A stretch of 64,000 nt of DNA, taken from assembly GCF_024158145.1 (NCBI RefSeq), contig NZ_JAMYXM010000002.1:186001-250000 (forward strand), written 5' to 3'. The DNA is from Notoacmeibacter sp. MSK16QG-6. Lineage in GTDB: Bacteria > Pseudomonadota > Alphaproteobacteria > Rhizobiales > Rhizobiaceae. Made by a program: the position numbers and the translations under genes. Positions 9,929-18,849 of this stretch are shown one piece after another; the first letter of the stretch is position 1, and every line of letters starts with the position of its first letter. The notes below the pieces were generated by a model that worked only from the letters and a program-made list of their open reading frames with translations, searched no databases and was not told the DNA's origin.

Positions 9929-10567
9929 TTGCAACCGGCAGGTATTATCCTTGCAGGCGGTCAAGCGCGCCGGATGGGAGGCGGCGATAAACCGCTTCTT
10001 CGACTGGGCGACCGACCGATAATCGACAACGTTATAGAGCGGCTTCAACCTCAGGTCAGCCGGCTTGCCATCAGTGCCAACGGCGATCCTTCCCGCTATG
10101 CGCATTATGGCCTGCCGGTAATCGAGGACGATGAGCAACTCGGCCCGCTTGCTGGCGTACTGGCAGGGATGGAATGGGCGATTCAGCAGGAGAACCCGGC
10201 GTCCCACCTCATTACCGTTTCGGGCGACACTCCCTTTTTGCCGTTGGACCTTGTTCTGAGGTTGGAGCTTGCGTCCGAAGGCGAGAACGACCGTATAGTT
10301 CTGGCGACATCCGGCGGGCGTAGACATCCCACGGTGTGCCGCTGGCCCGTTTCCATGCGGCTAGCGCTCAAGGAATGGCTGACGACATCGGAGACCTATC
10401 AGGTTCTCGGCTTCATTCATCGGCATGATTTTGCCCTGGCTGACTTTCACGGCTCCGATGGTGACGATCCGTTCTTCAATATCAATACGCCTGAAGATCT
10501 GGAACGCGCTCGTGATAGAGAGAAGCAGATGCAACTTAAGCAGCAGAGCCTCTCAGAAAGGCATTGA
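9929..10567 (+). CDS. mobA: Molybdenum cofactor guanylyltransferase MobA
   Basis: Cytoplasmic enzyme that joins GMP from GTP to molybdopterin to make the MGD cofactor. The N-terminal nucleotide-binding signature LAGGQARRMGGGDKPL (residues 8-23) is intact. The acidic GD pair (SGDTPF) and the C-terminal FFNINTPEDLERA are typical. The start is TTG, with GAGGAG about ten bases upstream. Length (212) is normal. With moaA it shows the organism makes bis-MGD enzymes. Confidence 0.92.
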   Translation: MQPAGIILAGGQARRMGGGDKPLLRLGDRPIIDNVIERLQPQVSRLAISANGDPSRYAHYGLPVIEDDEQLGPLAGVLAGMEWAIQQENPASHLITVSGDTPFLPLDLVLRLELASEGENDRIVLATSGGRRHPTVCRWPVSMRLALKEWLTTSETYQVLGFIHRHDFALADFHGSDGDDPFFNINTPEDLERARDREKQMQLKQQSLSERH

Positions 10568-10665
10568 AGGGGATTGCCTTTTCCCTTCGCAGTCTGCGAC
10601 TAATTCCACATGCATAGTAAGCGCCGGCAATCGGCTGGCGCTAAAATGAGAAGGATCAAACGCTT

Positions 10666-11418
10666 ATGATGATACGCCGCACATTTCTCGCTCTTTCCGT
10701 CATGGCGCTTACCGTCCCAGCCGCCCTCGCCCAGGACAAAATGACCCTGAAGATTGGCAGCGAAGGCGCATATCCCCCGTTCAACCAGCTCAATTCCAAC
10801 AATGAGTTGGAAGGCTTCGACATCGACATCGCTCGCGCCCTCTGCGAGGAGATGAATGCTGAATGCGAATTTGTCACGCAGGATTGGGATGGCATCATTC
10901 CGGCGCTGCAGGCCGGTAAGTTCGATGCAATCATCGCATCCATGAGCATTACGCCGGAACGCCAGGAGCAGGTGACGTTTTCCGAGCCGTACTACACCAA
11001 CTCGCTCCGCCTGGTCACCGCAAGCGATGGCGACATCAAGGACGCCACGGCTGAGACCCTGTCCGGTAAGACCATCGGCGTTCAGCAAGGCACTGTCGCC
11101 GAAACCTATATGACCGAGAATATGGGCGATGTTTCGATGAAGCCTTACCCGACACAGGAGGAGGCTTATCTCGACATGAAGAATGGCCGCCTCGACGGTG
11201 TCGTGGCCGATTTTGGCGTACAGGACGAGTTCGTCAAACAGAACGAAGGCTTCGAGGTCGTCGGCGATCCGCTTCTGGAAGATGACGAGATCGCAATCGC
11301 CGTGCGTAAGGACGAGCAGGAGCTGGCCGACAAGTTCTCGGCGGCCATCAAGGCGATCCGCGACGATGGTACCTATCAGAAGATCAACGAGAAATATTTC
11401 GGCTTCGACATCTACTGA
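10666..11418 (+). CDS. Polar amino acid ABC transporter, periplasmic binding protein
   Basis: Protein of 250 residues with a signal peptide (ends PAALAQ) and the SBP_bac_3 fold: LKIGSEGAYPPFNQ, GFDIDIARALCEEMNAECEF, FDAIIASMSITPERQEQVTFSEPYY. This is the pattern of arginine, ornithine, histidine or octopine binding proteins (ArgT/HisJ/OccT). It heads a run with two permease genes; a strong hairpin lies between it and the first permease. The exact ligand cannot be read from the sequence. Confidence 0.9.
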   Translation: MMIRRTFLALSVMALTVPAALAQDKMTLKIGSEGAYPPFNQLNSNNELEGFDIDIARALCEEMNAECEFVTQDWDGIIPALQAGKFDAIIASMSITPERQEQVTFSEPYYTNSLRLVTASDGDIKDATAETLSGKTIGVQQGTVAETYMTENMGDVSMKPYPTQEEAYLDMKNGRLDGVVADFGVQDEFVKQNEGFEVVGDPLLEDDEIAIAVRKDEQELADKFSAAIKAIRDDGTYQKINEKYFGFDIY

Positions 11419-11451
11419 GGCTGAGAGCAGGGCTCCGGCCCAGTAAGTTCT

Positions 11452-11483
11452 GCCCGGTCGGATAACGACCTTTCCGGCCGGGC
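11452..11483 (+). other. Stem-loop between binding-protein and permease genes
   Basis: GCCCGG-TCGG and CCGG-CCGGGC form a ten-pair stem with one G-T wobble and a 12-base loop. No T run follows. Such intergenic hairpins in importer operons often protect the upstream binding-protein message and lower permease expression; that role is inferred. Confidence 0.55.
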
Positions 11484-11512
11484 GCTTCGTTTCAGTCAGC
11501 GGGACTTAGCGG

Positions 11513-12229
11513 ATGGAGAATGATATCCTGCCTTTGCTGGGATTCGGCGCTGATGGATGGGGTGACCAACTCCTCTGGGGCGCAATTCTTACGGTTTCTC
11601 TGGCGCTGTCGACGCTGCCGCTCGGCCTGACTCTCGGTTTTCTCGTTGCTCTTGGCCGCCGCAGCGAAGAACGTTCCCTGCGTTTCAGCGCAACGCTTTT
11701 CACCACCATCTTTCGCGGCTTACCTGAACTTCTAACGCTCTTTCTGATCTACTACGGCGTGCAGATCGGTCTTTCTGCAGCACTCAGGGCGATCGGCATT
11801 GAAACGGTCGTCGAGATAAACGCTTTCGCTGCTGGTATGATTGCGCTCGGTCTGGTCTTTGCGGCATACGCGAGCGAAGTCTTTATATCCGCGTTCGCCG
11901 GCATTGCGGACGGCCAGTCCGAAGCCTCACGAGCGCTCGGCATCGGCCGGCTCACGACGATGCGGCGCGTCATCATGCCACAGCTTTTCCGGCTGGCCCT
12001 CCCCGGACTTGGCAATCTATGGCTCATCCTGTTGAAGGACACAGCGCTCGTATCCGTCATTGGCTTGTCCGACATTCTCCGTCAAAGTTCGATTGCCGCA
12101 CGTGTTACACAGGAAGCGCTTCTCTTTTATTCGATCGCCTGTCTGATCTACCTGGTGCTTTCACTTATCTTCACCCTCCTGATCGGACAGCTTGAACGGC
12201 GGTTCGACCGCGGGCTGGTTCGATCATGA
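11513..12229 (+). CDS. Polar amino acid ABC transporter permease (HisQ/OccQ type)
   Basis: Inner-membrane protein of 238 residues with about five membrane segments. The permease EAA loop reads EASRALGIGRLTTMRRVIMPQLFRLALPGLGNLW. Its N-terminal FGADGWGDQLLWGAILTVSLALSTLPLG resembles HisQ/ArtQ. It overlaps the next permease gene by four bases (ATGA), so the two are translated together and likely form a heterodimeric channel. Confidence 0.9.
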   Translation: MENDILPLLGFGADGWGDQLLWGAILTVSLALSTLPLGLTLGFLVALGRRSEERSLRFSATLFTTIFRGLPELLTLFLIYYGVQIGLSAALRAIGIETVVEINAFAAGMIALGLVFAAYASEVFISAFAGIADGQSEASRALGIGRLTTMRRVIMPQLFRLALPGLGNLWLILLKDTALVSVIGLSDILRQSSIAARVTQEALLFYSIACLIYLVLSLIFTLLIGQLERRFDRGLVRS

Positions 12230-13095
12230 GCGCGACGTCCATCGGTAGCAGCGAAGCCACTGCCGGAATGCCTCCGGCTTTCGGGATCGAAGCGCGGCCT
12301 GCGCCCGATCCGACACCGCGTGGTTGGTCCGCTGCCCGGATCGGCGGATATGCAATTGCCGCGATCTGGCTTGGAGTCCTGGCGCTTCTTCTGTTTTATC
12401 TCGTCAGCGTTTTTTCTCCGGAATTCATGAAGCGGTATGGGCCTCGTTACCTGAACGGCCTGTGGACGACATTGCTTCTGGTCGGGATCTCCGTGGGGAT
12501 AGGCGGCCTCCTGTCGTTACCTCTCGCGCTGGCGCGTCTGTCCGCTATTCCGTTCTTAAACGGCCCCGCGCTGGCCTATACGACATTCTTTCGCGGCACC
12601 CCGCTCATCGCGCAGACATTTCTCGTTTATTACGGGCTCGGCGCGCTCAATGCGGAACTGAAAAGCATTGGGTTGTGGTGGTTCTTTCGCGAAGCCTGGT
12701 ACTGCGCAATTTTCACCTTCTCGCTGCACACTGCCGCCTATCAGGCAGAAATCCTGCGCGGTGCGATTCGCACGGTTCCGAACGGACAGCGGGAAGCTTC
12801 CAAGGCGATGGGCCTTTCGCGCTGGACGACCTTTCGTAAGATCATCCTGCCACAGGCGCTGATCGTCGCGCTCCGTCCCTATGGCAATGAGATCGTCTTG
12901 CTGATCAAGGCCTCGGCCATTGTCGCAGTCATCACTGTCTATGATTTGATGGGTCAAACGCGATTTGTTTTCTCACGATCGTTCGATTTTCAGGCCTATC
13001 TCTGGGCAGCACTGCTTTATCTGGCGATTGTCGAGGTGTTGCGTCGGCTATGGGACGTGCTGGAAGGCCGCCTGACACGCCACTTGAAAAGATAA
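12226..13095 (+). CDS. Polar amino acid ABC transporter permease (HisM/OccM type)
   Basis: Inner-membrane protein of 289 residues, longer than HisM by a roughly 40-residue N-terminal cytoplasmic extension rich in Ala, Pro and Ser. The rest has five hydrophobic segments and the EAA loop EASKAMGLSRWTTFRKIILPQALIVALRPYGNE. It is coupled to the upstream permease by ATGA. The expected ATP-binding subunit does not follow; the next gene is a dehydrogenase, so the ATPase must be encoded elsewhere or shared. Confidence 0.9.
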   Translation: MSATSIGSSEATAGMPPAFGIEARPAPDPTPRGWSAARIGGYAIAAIWLGVLALLLFYLVSVFSPEFMKRYGPRYLNGLWTTLLLVGISVGIGGLLSLPLALARLSAIPFLNGPALAYTTFFRGTPLIAQTFLVYYGLGALNAELKSIGLWWFFREAWYCAIFTFSLHTAAYQAEILRGAIRTVPNGQREASKAMGLSRWTTFRKIILPQALIVALRPYGNEIVLLIKASAIVAVITVYDLMGQTRFVFSRSFDFQAYLWAALLYLAIVEVLRRLWDVLEGRLTRHLKR

Positions 13096-13171
13096 TATAA
13101 AATCAAATAGCTGGACAGAGATTCGGAATCGAAATTCGAACATCCTGATTCCGTTTATGAGGAGAGTTTTC

Positions 13172-14053
13172 ATGGCCAGAACGGCATTCATCGGCTTGGG
13201 CGTTATGGGATTTCCGATGGCCGGGCATCTGAAACAGAAGGGCGGGCACGATGTCACCGTCTACAACCGGACTGCCAATAAAGCCGACGAGTGGGTTGAG
13301 ACCTATGGCGGCTCCCGCGCCGACACGCCTGCCGAAGCCGCACGTGACGCCGACTTCGTTTTCACCTGCGTCGGCAATGATGACGATGTGCGGTCTGTTG
13401 TTTTCGGTGATGACGGCGTTCTATCCGCCATGTCGGACGGCGCGATCCTGATCGACAACACAACCGCCAGCGCAATGCTGGCCAAAGAGATCGGTAAGGC
13501 CGCTGAAGAAAAGGGCGTAGGTTTCATCGACGCACCCGTCTCCGGCGGTCAGGCAGGCGCGGAGAATGGCGTTCTGACGGTTATGTGCGGTGGCGACGAG
13601 GCTACTTTCGCCACGGCGAAACCCGTCATCGAGAGCTATGCCAAGATGGTCGGGCTGCTTGGTCCGACCGGATCGGGCCAGCTCGCAAAAATGTGCAACC
13701 AAACGGCGATTGCGGGGCTGGTTCAGGGGTTGTCGGAGGCCATTCACCTTGCAAAAAAATCCGGCCTGGACGTCGAGAAGCTGATTGAGGTCATTTCGCA
13801 GGGCGCTGCCGGCTCATGGCAGATGGAAAATCGGTACGCCACCATGAATCGCGGCGAATTCGATCACGGTTTCGCGGTGGACTGGATGCGTAAGGATTTG
13901 GCTATCGTATTGCAACAGGCAGACGAGATCGGCGCAAGCCTCCCGGTAACGGCGCTGGTCGACCAGTTCTACAAGGATGTGCAACGCATGGGCGGCAAGC
14001 GGTGGGATACATCATCGCTGATCGCAAGGCTGGAGTCTTTCGACCAGGAGTGA
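13172..14053 (+). CDS. NAD(P)-dependent 3-hydroxyisobutyrate dehydrogenase-family enzyme
   Basis: Beta-hydroxyacid dehydrogenase. The N-terminal Rossmann motif is FIGLGVMGFPMAGHL, the substrate-binding stretch is FIDAPVSGGQAGAENGVLTVMCGG, and the catalytic-lysine region is GSGQLAKMCNQ. The start at 13172 is preferred over 13157 because GGAG precedes it at the right distance. Length is 293. Substrate could be 3-hydroxyisobutyrate, tartronate semialdehyde or a related acid. A short terminator follows, and an Lrp-family regulator gene converges on it. Confidence 0.87.
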   Translation: MARTAFIGLGVMGFPMAGHLKQKGGHDVTVYNRTANKADEWVETYGGSRADTPAEAARDADFVFTCVGNDDDVRSVVFGDDGVLSAMSDGAILIDNTTASAMLAKEIGKAAEEKGVGFIDAPVSGGQAGAENGVLTVMCGGDEATFATAKPVIESYAKMVGLLGPTGSGQLAKMCNQTAIAGLVQGLSEAIHLAKKSGLDVEKLIEVISQGAAGSWQMENRYATMNRGEFDHGFAVDWMRKDLAIVLQQADEIGASLPVTALVDQFYKDVQRMGGKRWDTSSLIARLESFDQE

Positions 14054-14060
14054 TTGGGAT

Positions 14061-14080
14061 GGGCGGCTACTCGCCCTTTT
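14061..14080 (+). terminator. Short hairpin terminator
   Basis: GGGCG/CGCCC stem with a six-base loop followed by TTTT, eight bases after the dehydrogenase stop codon. It overlaps the 3' end of the convergent Lrp gene. Confidence 0.5.
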
Positions 14081-14546
14081 CCACCACCATGTAATCGAGC
14101 GGCAACTCGGTCGTGTATTTGATCCGCTCCATTGCGAATGCCGACGAAACATCGCTGATTTCGATTTTCTCGATGAGCCTGCGATAGAAGGCATCATAGG
14201 CAGCGATGTCGGGCACCACCACCCGAAGCAGATAGTCGACATCGCCGCTCATGCGGTAAAATTCCTGTACTTCCGGGAATGAAGAGATCACCTCGGCAAA
14301 CCGCTTGAGCCATTCGACCGAGTGCGAATTGGTGCGTATGGAGACGAAGACCGTAACCGCGGCATTGACCTTGGCCGGATCGAGGATGGCGACCCGACGC
14401 TTGATGACGCCTTCTTCTTCCAGTTTCTGGATGCGCCGCCAGCAAGGGGTGGTGGAAAGGCCCACCTTTTTGGCAATGTCGGCAACGGCGTAAGTGGTAT
14501 CTTCCTGCAGAATACGCAGGATCTTCCGATCCAGTCTGTCCATCAT
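14067..14546 (-). CDS. Lrp/AsnC-family transcription regulator
   Basis: DNA-binding protein of about 159 residues. An N-terminal winged helix-turn-helix (LDRKILRILQEDTTYAVADIAKKVGLSTTPCWRRIQKLEEEG) is followed by a RAM ligand-binding domain with EFYRMSGDVDYLLRVVVPDI. The open frame extends to 14621, but the ATG at 14546 begins the conserved MMDRLDRKIL and has AGAGGA just upstream. Such proteins sense amino acids. It may control the convergent dehydrogenase gene, but nothing in the sequence proves that. Confidence 0.9.
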   Translation of the reverse strand: MMDRLDRKILRILQEDTTYAVADIAKKVGLSTTPCWRRIQKLEEEGVIKRRVAILDPAKVNAAVTVFVSIRTNSHSVEWLKRFAEVISSFPEVQEFYRMSGDVDYLLRVVVPDIAAYDAFYRRLIEKIEISDVSSAFAMERIKYTTELPLDYMVVEKGE

Positions 14547-14633
14547 GTCCTCTGGTCGTGCGGGGAGGCATTGAGCGCCTTTTGCAGCAAAGCCGCCGAC
14601 TGAGCAAGGACGCGATAACAAGGCTGTCCTGCA

Positions 14634-15305
14634 TCACTCGTTGTTATAAAGTTCATCCGCTACTCGTGCCCGCAGAACAGGCAGCACTTCCTCTTCAAAC
14701 CAAGGATTGCGTTTCAGCCAGCCCGTATTGCGCCATGAAGGGTGTGGCAGCGGAATGACCGCCCTGCCCTGCTTCGCTTCGGTTCTGTCTAAAATGAACC
14801 GCCAATTCCTTACGGTCTCTGTCATGCTGGGCTGCCGAAGTACTCCGAGATGATAACGCTGGCTGTAGAGACCGATACACAAAACCAGCCTTACGCTTAC
14901 CATCTGCGCCATCAGCCCATCGCGCCATATCGGAGCGCATTCGCGGCGCGGTGGAAGATCGCCGCCGTTTTTGTCGTAACCGGGAAAACAGAATCCCATC
15001 GCCGCGATCGCGATGCGGGACGCATCGTAAAACGTTTCTCGATCAACGCCCATCCATTCGCGCAACCTGTCGCCGGATCGGTCGTTGAAGGACTGTCCAG
15101 TTTCATGAACCCGCAAACCCGGAGCCTGACCAGCAACTAGGATAGTTGCGGACCGCGTGACGCTGAGAGTCGGGCGAGGCTGGTGCGGAAGCGGCCGACC
15201 GATCGGATCGTCTCGGCAGATCGTGCACTGACGGATCGTCTTCAGATAATCGTCTAGCGAGAGGTCGTTCTCGGTCGTTGGCGCGTCCGCTCGTCGAGAA
15301 ACCAA
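14634..15305 (-). CDS. Uracil-DNA glycosylase-family protein
   Basis: The region shows the UDG-superfamily active-site pattern GQAPGLRVHETGQSFNDRSGDRLREWMG and a C-terminal PHPSWRN with the conserved histidine. An N-terminal CTIC pair is reminiscent of cluster-binding UDG families, but the full four-cysteine set is not evident. The frame is open to 15368, which would overlap the upstream glutathione transferase gene by 62 bases. A TTG at 15305, one base after that gene's stop, is a likelier start (223 residues). Role: probably base-excision repair; substrate unproven. Confidence 0.75.
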   Translation of the reverse strand: MVSRRADAPTTENDLSLDDYLKTIRQCTICRDDPIGRPLPHQPRPTLSVTRSATILVAGQAPGLRVHETGQSFNDRSGDRLREWMGVDRETFYDASRIAIAAMGFCFPGYDKNGGDLPPRRECAPIWRDGLMAQMVSVRLVLCIGLYSQRYHLGVLRQPSMTETVRNWRFILDRTEAKQGRAVIPLPHPSWRNTGWLKRNPWFEEEVLPVLRARVADELYNNE

Positions 15306-15306
15306 G

Positions 15307-15918
15307 TCACGCCTTGTAGCTGGGACGCGCTTGCATTCGTTCCACATAGCTTGTGACGTTTGGCACATCGTCTGGCATGGCGATCCTGGCCGGTTTCATG
15401 AAACCGGCCGCCACCATGGCGGTGATGTCAGCGACCGTGAACCGATCCGTTATCAAAAATTCGCGGTCGGCCAAATGCTGATCCATCAAACGAAGATAGT
15501 CTGCGACCCGTCCGCGATTGGCGATGCCCCACTCCTCGACCTGAGGCACCTCCCAGTCTTTCATGGCGGGATGAGTATGCCGGAACGCCTGCGCAGTCGG
15601 ATAGAGAAAGTGAAGTTCTATCTGCCTCTGCCACATCTCGACCTGCGCTCGCTCAAGCGCTGTCGTGCCGAAAAGCGGCGGTTCCGGATTCAACTCCTCA
15701 AAATAGCGGCAGATTGCGATGCTTTCGGTGAGGATCGTGCCGTCGTCCAGTTCAAGAACAGGAAGGCGTTTGAGGGCATTGCGTTTTGAAACTCTCTCGC
15801 TCGTATGCTCAAGAGCGCCCATATCGACCGGCTCTAGCGGAACATCGATACCCTTTTCGGCAAGATAAATCCGTACCCGCCTGGGATTGGGCGCCATACC
15901 GCCATCGAACAGCTTCAT
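15307..15918 (-). CDS. Glutathione S-transferase family protein
   Basis: Protein of 203 residues. The N-terminal thioredoxin-like domain reads KLFDGGMAPNPRRVRIYLAEKGI, with the glutathione-contact sequence LPVLELDDGTILTESIAICRYF (about 52-73). An all-helical C-terminal domain follows, with the conserved N-capping FTVADIT. Likely a soluble detoxification enzyme; substrate unknown. The uracil-DNA glycosylase-like gene follows immediately, so the two may be co-transcribed. Confidence 0.88.
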   Translation of the reverse strand: MKLFDGGMAPNPRRVRIYLAEKGIDVPLEPVDMGALEHTSERVSKRNALKRLPVLELDDGTILTESIAICRYFEELNPEPPLFGTTALERAQVEMWQRQIELHFLYPTAQAFRHTHPAMKDWEVPQVEEWGIANRGRVADYLRLMDQHLADREFLITDRFTVADITAMVAAGFMKPARIAMPDDVPNVTSYVERMQARPSYKA

Positions 15919-16129
15919 CGTTTCGGTCTCCTGACATCACGAGACCGAAGATGTAGCAGTTTAGCGCATTTCGCGACAGGCGAGGACGCTCCATCCCCAT
16001 GCATGGCGTATGGCAGGACATGGCTCGGAAACACCATCTTAACCGTGCCTCTCCACACTTGTGGAGTTGCAACATCCGCTCTGGGTCGGGCGGGTGCGGC
16101 CATGGCTGAAATCTGTCACGTTGATCAAT

Positions 16130-17671
16130 ATGTCCTTCACCGAAGTCGGCACCGCCGACAAGATCATTGTCGATAGACGGAAGCGCTCGCGCAATGCGAC
16201 GTTGGCGCGCACCTTGCGCGAACAGCGTGACAAGATGCGCGAGCGGTCCGGCGACGTGCATTTCGCCCGTACCTTGGTGCTCATCAACGCGCGGACAATC
16301 CGCTCGACTGCGCTTCTGTTCCCCGCAATAGCACTGGCTATCGCAGCGCTTGGCCTCTATCGAGGTACGCCATCGATTGCTCTCGCATGGGCGCTCGGCT
16401 CGTTGATCTGCTTTATCCCGCGTCAGATTGTCGCATGGCAGGTATTGCGATTGCCGGAAAGCAAGGTCGATCTGAACGCCTATCGGACCTGGTTCCGCAT
16501 CACTCATATTATCGCCAGCCTGCCGTGGGTCGCTTTCATCTTCGTGCCCTGGCACATCACCGGCGTTGCGGGCGACATGGTGTTTCGCGCTGGCTCGATG
16601 CTCCTCGTCATGGCGGCAAGCGCCTTTATCATGAGTTCGATCCGCGGCGTGCTGCTTCTATCCTTCGCTCCGGCCGTCGGCGCTTTCTGTTTCGAAGCGG
16701 TGCGCAACGGCGATCCGACCAGCGCGATGCTGGCCTTGATGATGATGGTCGGTCTCGTTTTCTTCATTTTCATGGCGCGACAACTGCATGCCAGCCAACT
16801 GTTGGAAATTTCCTACAGGGCGGAGAAGGATTCGCTGATCGCCGAGCTCGAAACCGCCAAGGGGATTTCGGACGAAGCGCGCCGTCGCGCGGAAGAAGCG
16901 AACCTTGCCAAAAGCCGGTTCCTCGCCTCCATGAGCCATGAATTGCGGACGCCGCTAAACGCCATCCTCGGCTTTTCCGAGGTGATGGCCGAGGAAGTTC
17001 TCGGCCCAATGAAAAACGATACCTACCGAGAATATGCCAGCGACATTCACGCTTCCGGAAAACACTTGCTCGATCTGATCAACGAGATTCTCGACCTCTC
17101 CCGTATCGAAGCGGGCCGTTATCAGATCAATGAAACAGCCCTCTCCCTCGCCTTTCTGATCGAAGAGTGCTGCCACATGGTCGAACTTCGAATGCGCAAT
17201 AAGGACGTGCAGCTCGATATGAGGATCGAACCGGGCCTTCCTCTTCTGACCGCCGACGAGCGCTCGGTGCGACAGGTCCTGCTAAATCTTCTGTCTAACG
17301 CCATCAAGTTCACCCCGGCGGGCGGTTCGATCACGGTCAAAGCCGGGTGGACTACCAAGGGCGGGCAATACATCTCCGTCGCTGATGACGGACCGGGCAT
17401 CGCAGAAGAAGAAATACCCGTCGTGCTTTCGGCCTTCGGCCAAGGCTCGATCGCTATAAAAAGCGCTGAACAGGGAGCCGGGCTCGGCCTGCCGATCGTT
17501 CAGGCCATTATGCATATGCACGATGGACAGTTCACCCTGCGCTCGGAGTTGCGCCAGGGCACCACGGCTATCGCGAGCTTCCCGAAGAAGAGGGTCATGG
17601 TCGACCCACCGCCTTTGGCATCACAACCTGCGTCATCGTCGACGGAACAGGTCGAACCGGCAGCTCAGTAG
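16130..17671 (+). CDS. Membrane-bound sensor histidine kinase (PdhS/PleC-like)
   Basis: About 513 residues from the ATG at 16130 (frame open from 16061). Five or six hydrophobic segments lie in the first 240 residues, then a charged coiled-coil linker. The HisKA phosphoacceptor box is SMSHELRTPLNAILGFSEVM. The ATPase domain has N box NLLSNAIKF, G1 DDGPGIAEEE, F box FGQG and G2 GAGLGLPIV. No PAS domain and no receiver domain are seen, and no response regulator is adjacent. It resembles the alphaproteobacterial PdhS/PleC kinases that act on DivK, but that assignment is an inference. Confidence 0.85.
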   Translation: MSFTEVGTADKIIVDRRKRSRNATLARTLREQRDKMRERSGDVHFARTLVLINARTIRSTALLFPAIALAIAALGLYRGTPSIALAWALGSLICFIPRQIVAWQVLRLPESKVDLNAYRTWFRITHIIASLPWVAFIFVPWHITGVAGDMVFRAGSMLLVMAASAFIMSSIRGVLLLSFAPAVGAFCFEAVRNGDPTSAMLALMMMVGLVFFIFMARQLHASQLLEISYRAEKDSLIAELETAKGISDEARRRAEEANLAKSRFLASMSHELRTPLNAILGFSEVMAEEVLGPMKNDTYREYASDIHASGKHLLDLINEILDLSRIEAGRYQINETALSLAFLIEECCHMVELRMRNKDVQLDMRIEPGLPLLTADERSVRQVLLNLLSNAIKFTPAGGSITVKAGWTTKGGQYISVADDGPGIAEEEIPVVLSAFGQGSIAIKSAEQGAGLGLPIVQAIMHMHDGQFTLRSELRQGTTAIASFPKKRVMVDPPPLASQPASSSTEQVEPAAQ

Positions 17672-17705
17672 TCCACCCTAGCGATTGCGAATGCGATATC
17701 CGGCC

Positions 17706-18695
17706 TTATTCGGCGCGGTCGGGCTGTGTCACGACCGAGCACGTATTCACAGCCGTTTTAACGATGCCGGCGCCAAGAGCAGCGGATGCACCGTCATCGG
17801 TGTCTAGACCGTAATCGGGCAGAGTCGTCATACCAAACCGGCGAGTCGCGAGAGAAACGCCGGGCCGATGGCCCGGATCGGCGAGAATGCAATGGCCCAC
17901 TGTCATGGCGTTCGCCTTGTGCAAAACCGCTACAACTGCCAGCGCAGCGCGGCCGGATATGACCACCGGCACGTTCTCCATCCTGGCTGCCAGAAGAAGG
18001 CCTGCCATGGCCGCATGCTCCCGCCCGCCCAAGCGACGAAGCGCTTCGAACGGGTCGGACAGGTGGCCCTTATGGCAACGCAGAGCAGTTTTTACGGTCT
18101 CGGCACGCACTTCTGAAAGCTCATCAGTCGCCTCGCCCAAGAAGACATCCGCCGGCTCGCCAAGCATCGCGGTCAATAGGGCCACGGAAGATGCTTCACT
18201 TCCCTCCCCCATTGCTCCGACCGCGACCAGATCAACGCCACCCGCCATCGCCTCCATACCGAAAGCCATGGTGGCCGCACAGCCGCGTTCGTCCAAAGAC
18301 GCTTCGGCGCGCATATCAGCGGTTGGATGATCCAGCGCCAGGTCGAGAATGCGCAGGCCCACATCCTGCGCGACGCAGACGCCATTGACCGGGCTGCCGC
18401 CCGCAGCGGCAAGATCCACTGCGGCCTGCGTGCGTGACATATCCCATGGCGTATCATGAGCTGAGGCATGGCCATGGTTTCCCGCAAAGACCGCGCAAAG
18501 CGGCCGTACAACAGGTTGAAGTGCCCTGCCGGACCATTTGGCGTACCAACTGGCGATCTCGCCGAGCCGGCCTAGCCCTGCGTCGGCGTATTTCGCTTTC
18601 AGCGCATTAGTGACCGTCTCACCAGCGGCGTGATCCGGCGGCGGCAACATGGTCAGCAGATTACGAAAATCGTCGAAGGGAAGGCCGGACGCCAT
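17706..18695 (-). CDS. cobT: Divergent nicotinate-nucleotide:dimethylbenzimidazole phosphoribosyltransferase (CobT)
   Basis: CobT activates the lower-ligand base of cobalamin with nicotinate mononucleotide. Length (329) and collinear motifs (RPLCAVFAGNHG, CVAQDVGLRILDLALDHPT, GREHAAMAGLLLAARMENVPVVISGRAAL, LADPGHRPG) place it in the family. However, the usual PPGSLGRLE reads AGLGRLGE, the usual GEMGIGNTT reads GAMGEGSEA, and the C-terminal LGEGTGAAL reads TDDGASAAL. Both glutamates considered catalytic in Salmonella CobT are therefore altered. It may be changed in function or decaying. GGGAG precedes the ATG. No cobS neighbour is present. Confidence 0.8.
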   Translation of the reverse strand: MASGLPFDDFRNLLTMLPPPDHAAGETVTNALKAKYADAGLGRLGEIASWYAKWSGRALQPVVRPLCAVFAGNHGHASAHDTPWDMSRTQAAVDLAAAGGSPVNGVCVAQDVGLRILDLALDHPTADMRAEASLDERGCAATMAFGMEAMAGGVDLVAVGAMGEGSEASSVALLTAMLGEPADVFLGEATDELSEVRAETVKTALRCHKGHLSDPFEALRRLGGREHAAMAGLLLAARMENVPVVISGRAALAVVAVLHKANAMTVGHCILADPGHRPGVSLATRRFGMTTLPDYGLDTDDGASAALGAGIVKTAVNTCSVVTQPDRAE

Positions 18696-18849
18696 AATGT
18701 CTCCCGGTTGGAATGGCCGATCGGCCCTAGTTGAATAGAGGATTGCTGCCTCGCCTTACTGTCTCTGGCTATCGTGAACAAGTCGGCGCCTGCCTCTAAA
18801 CTTGCGGTCCGACTGTCCGATCACCATTTGATGGGGCGGAGACAAATTC

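Noticed and set aside
10620-10642. Hairpin AGCGCC/GGCGCT after mobA as a terminator
   Set aside because: No T run on either side and only six pairs; not convincing enough to list as a terminator.
15809-16555. Minus-strand frame of 248 codons between the glutathione transferase and the histidine kinase
   Set aside because: Overlaps coding parts of both neighbours, has no family signature, and its composition looks like a shadow.
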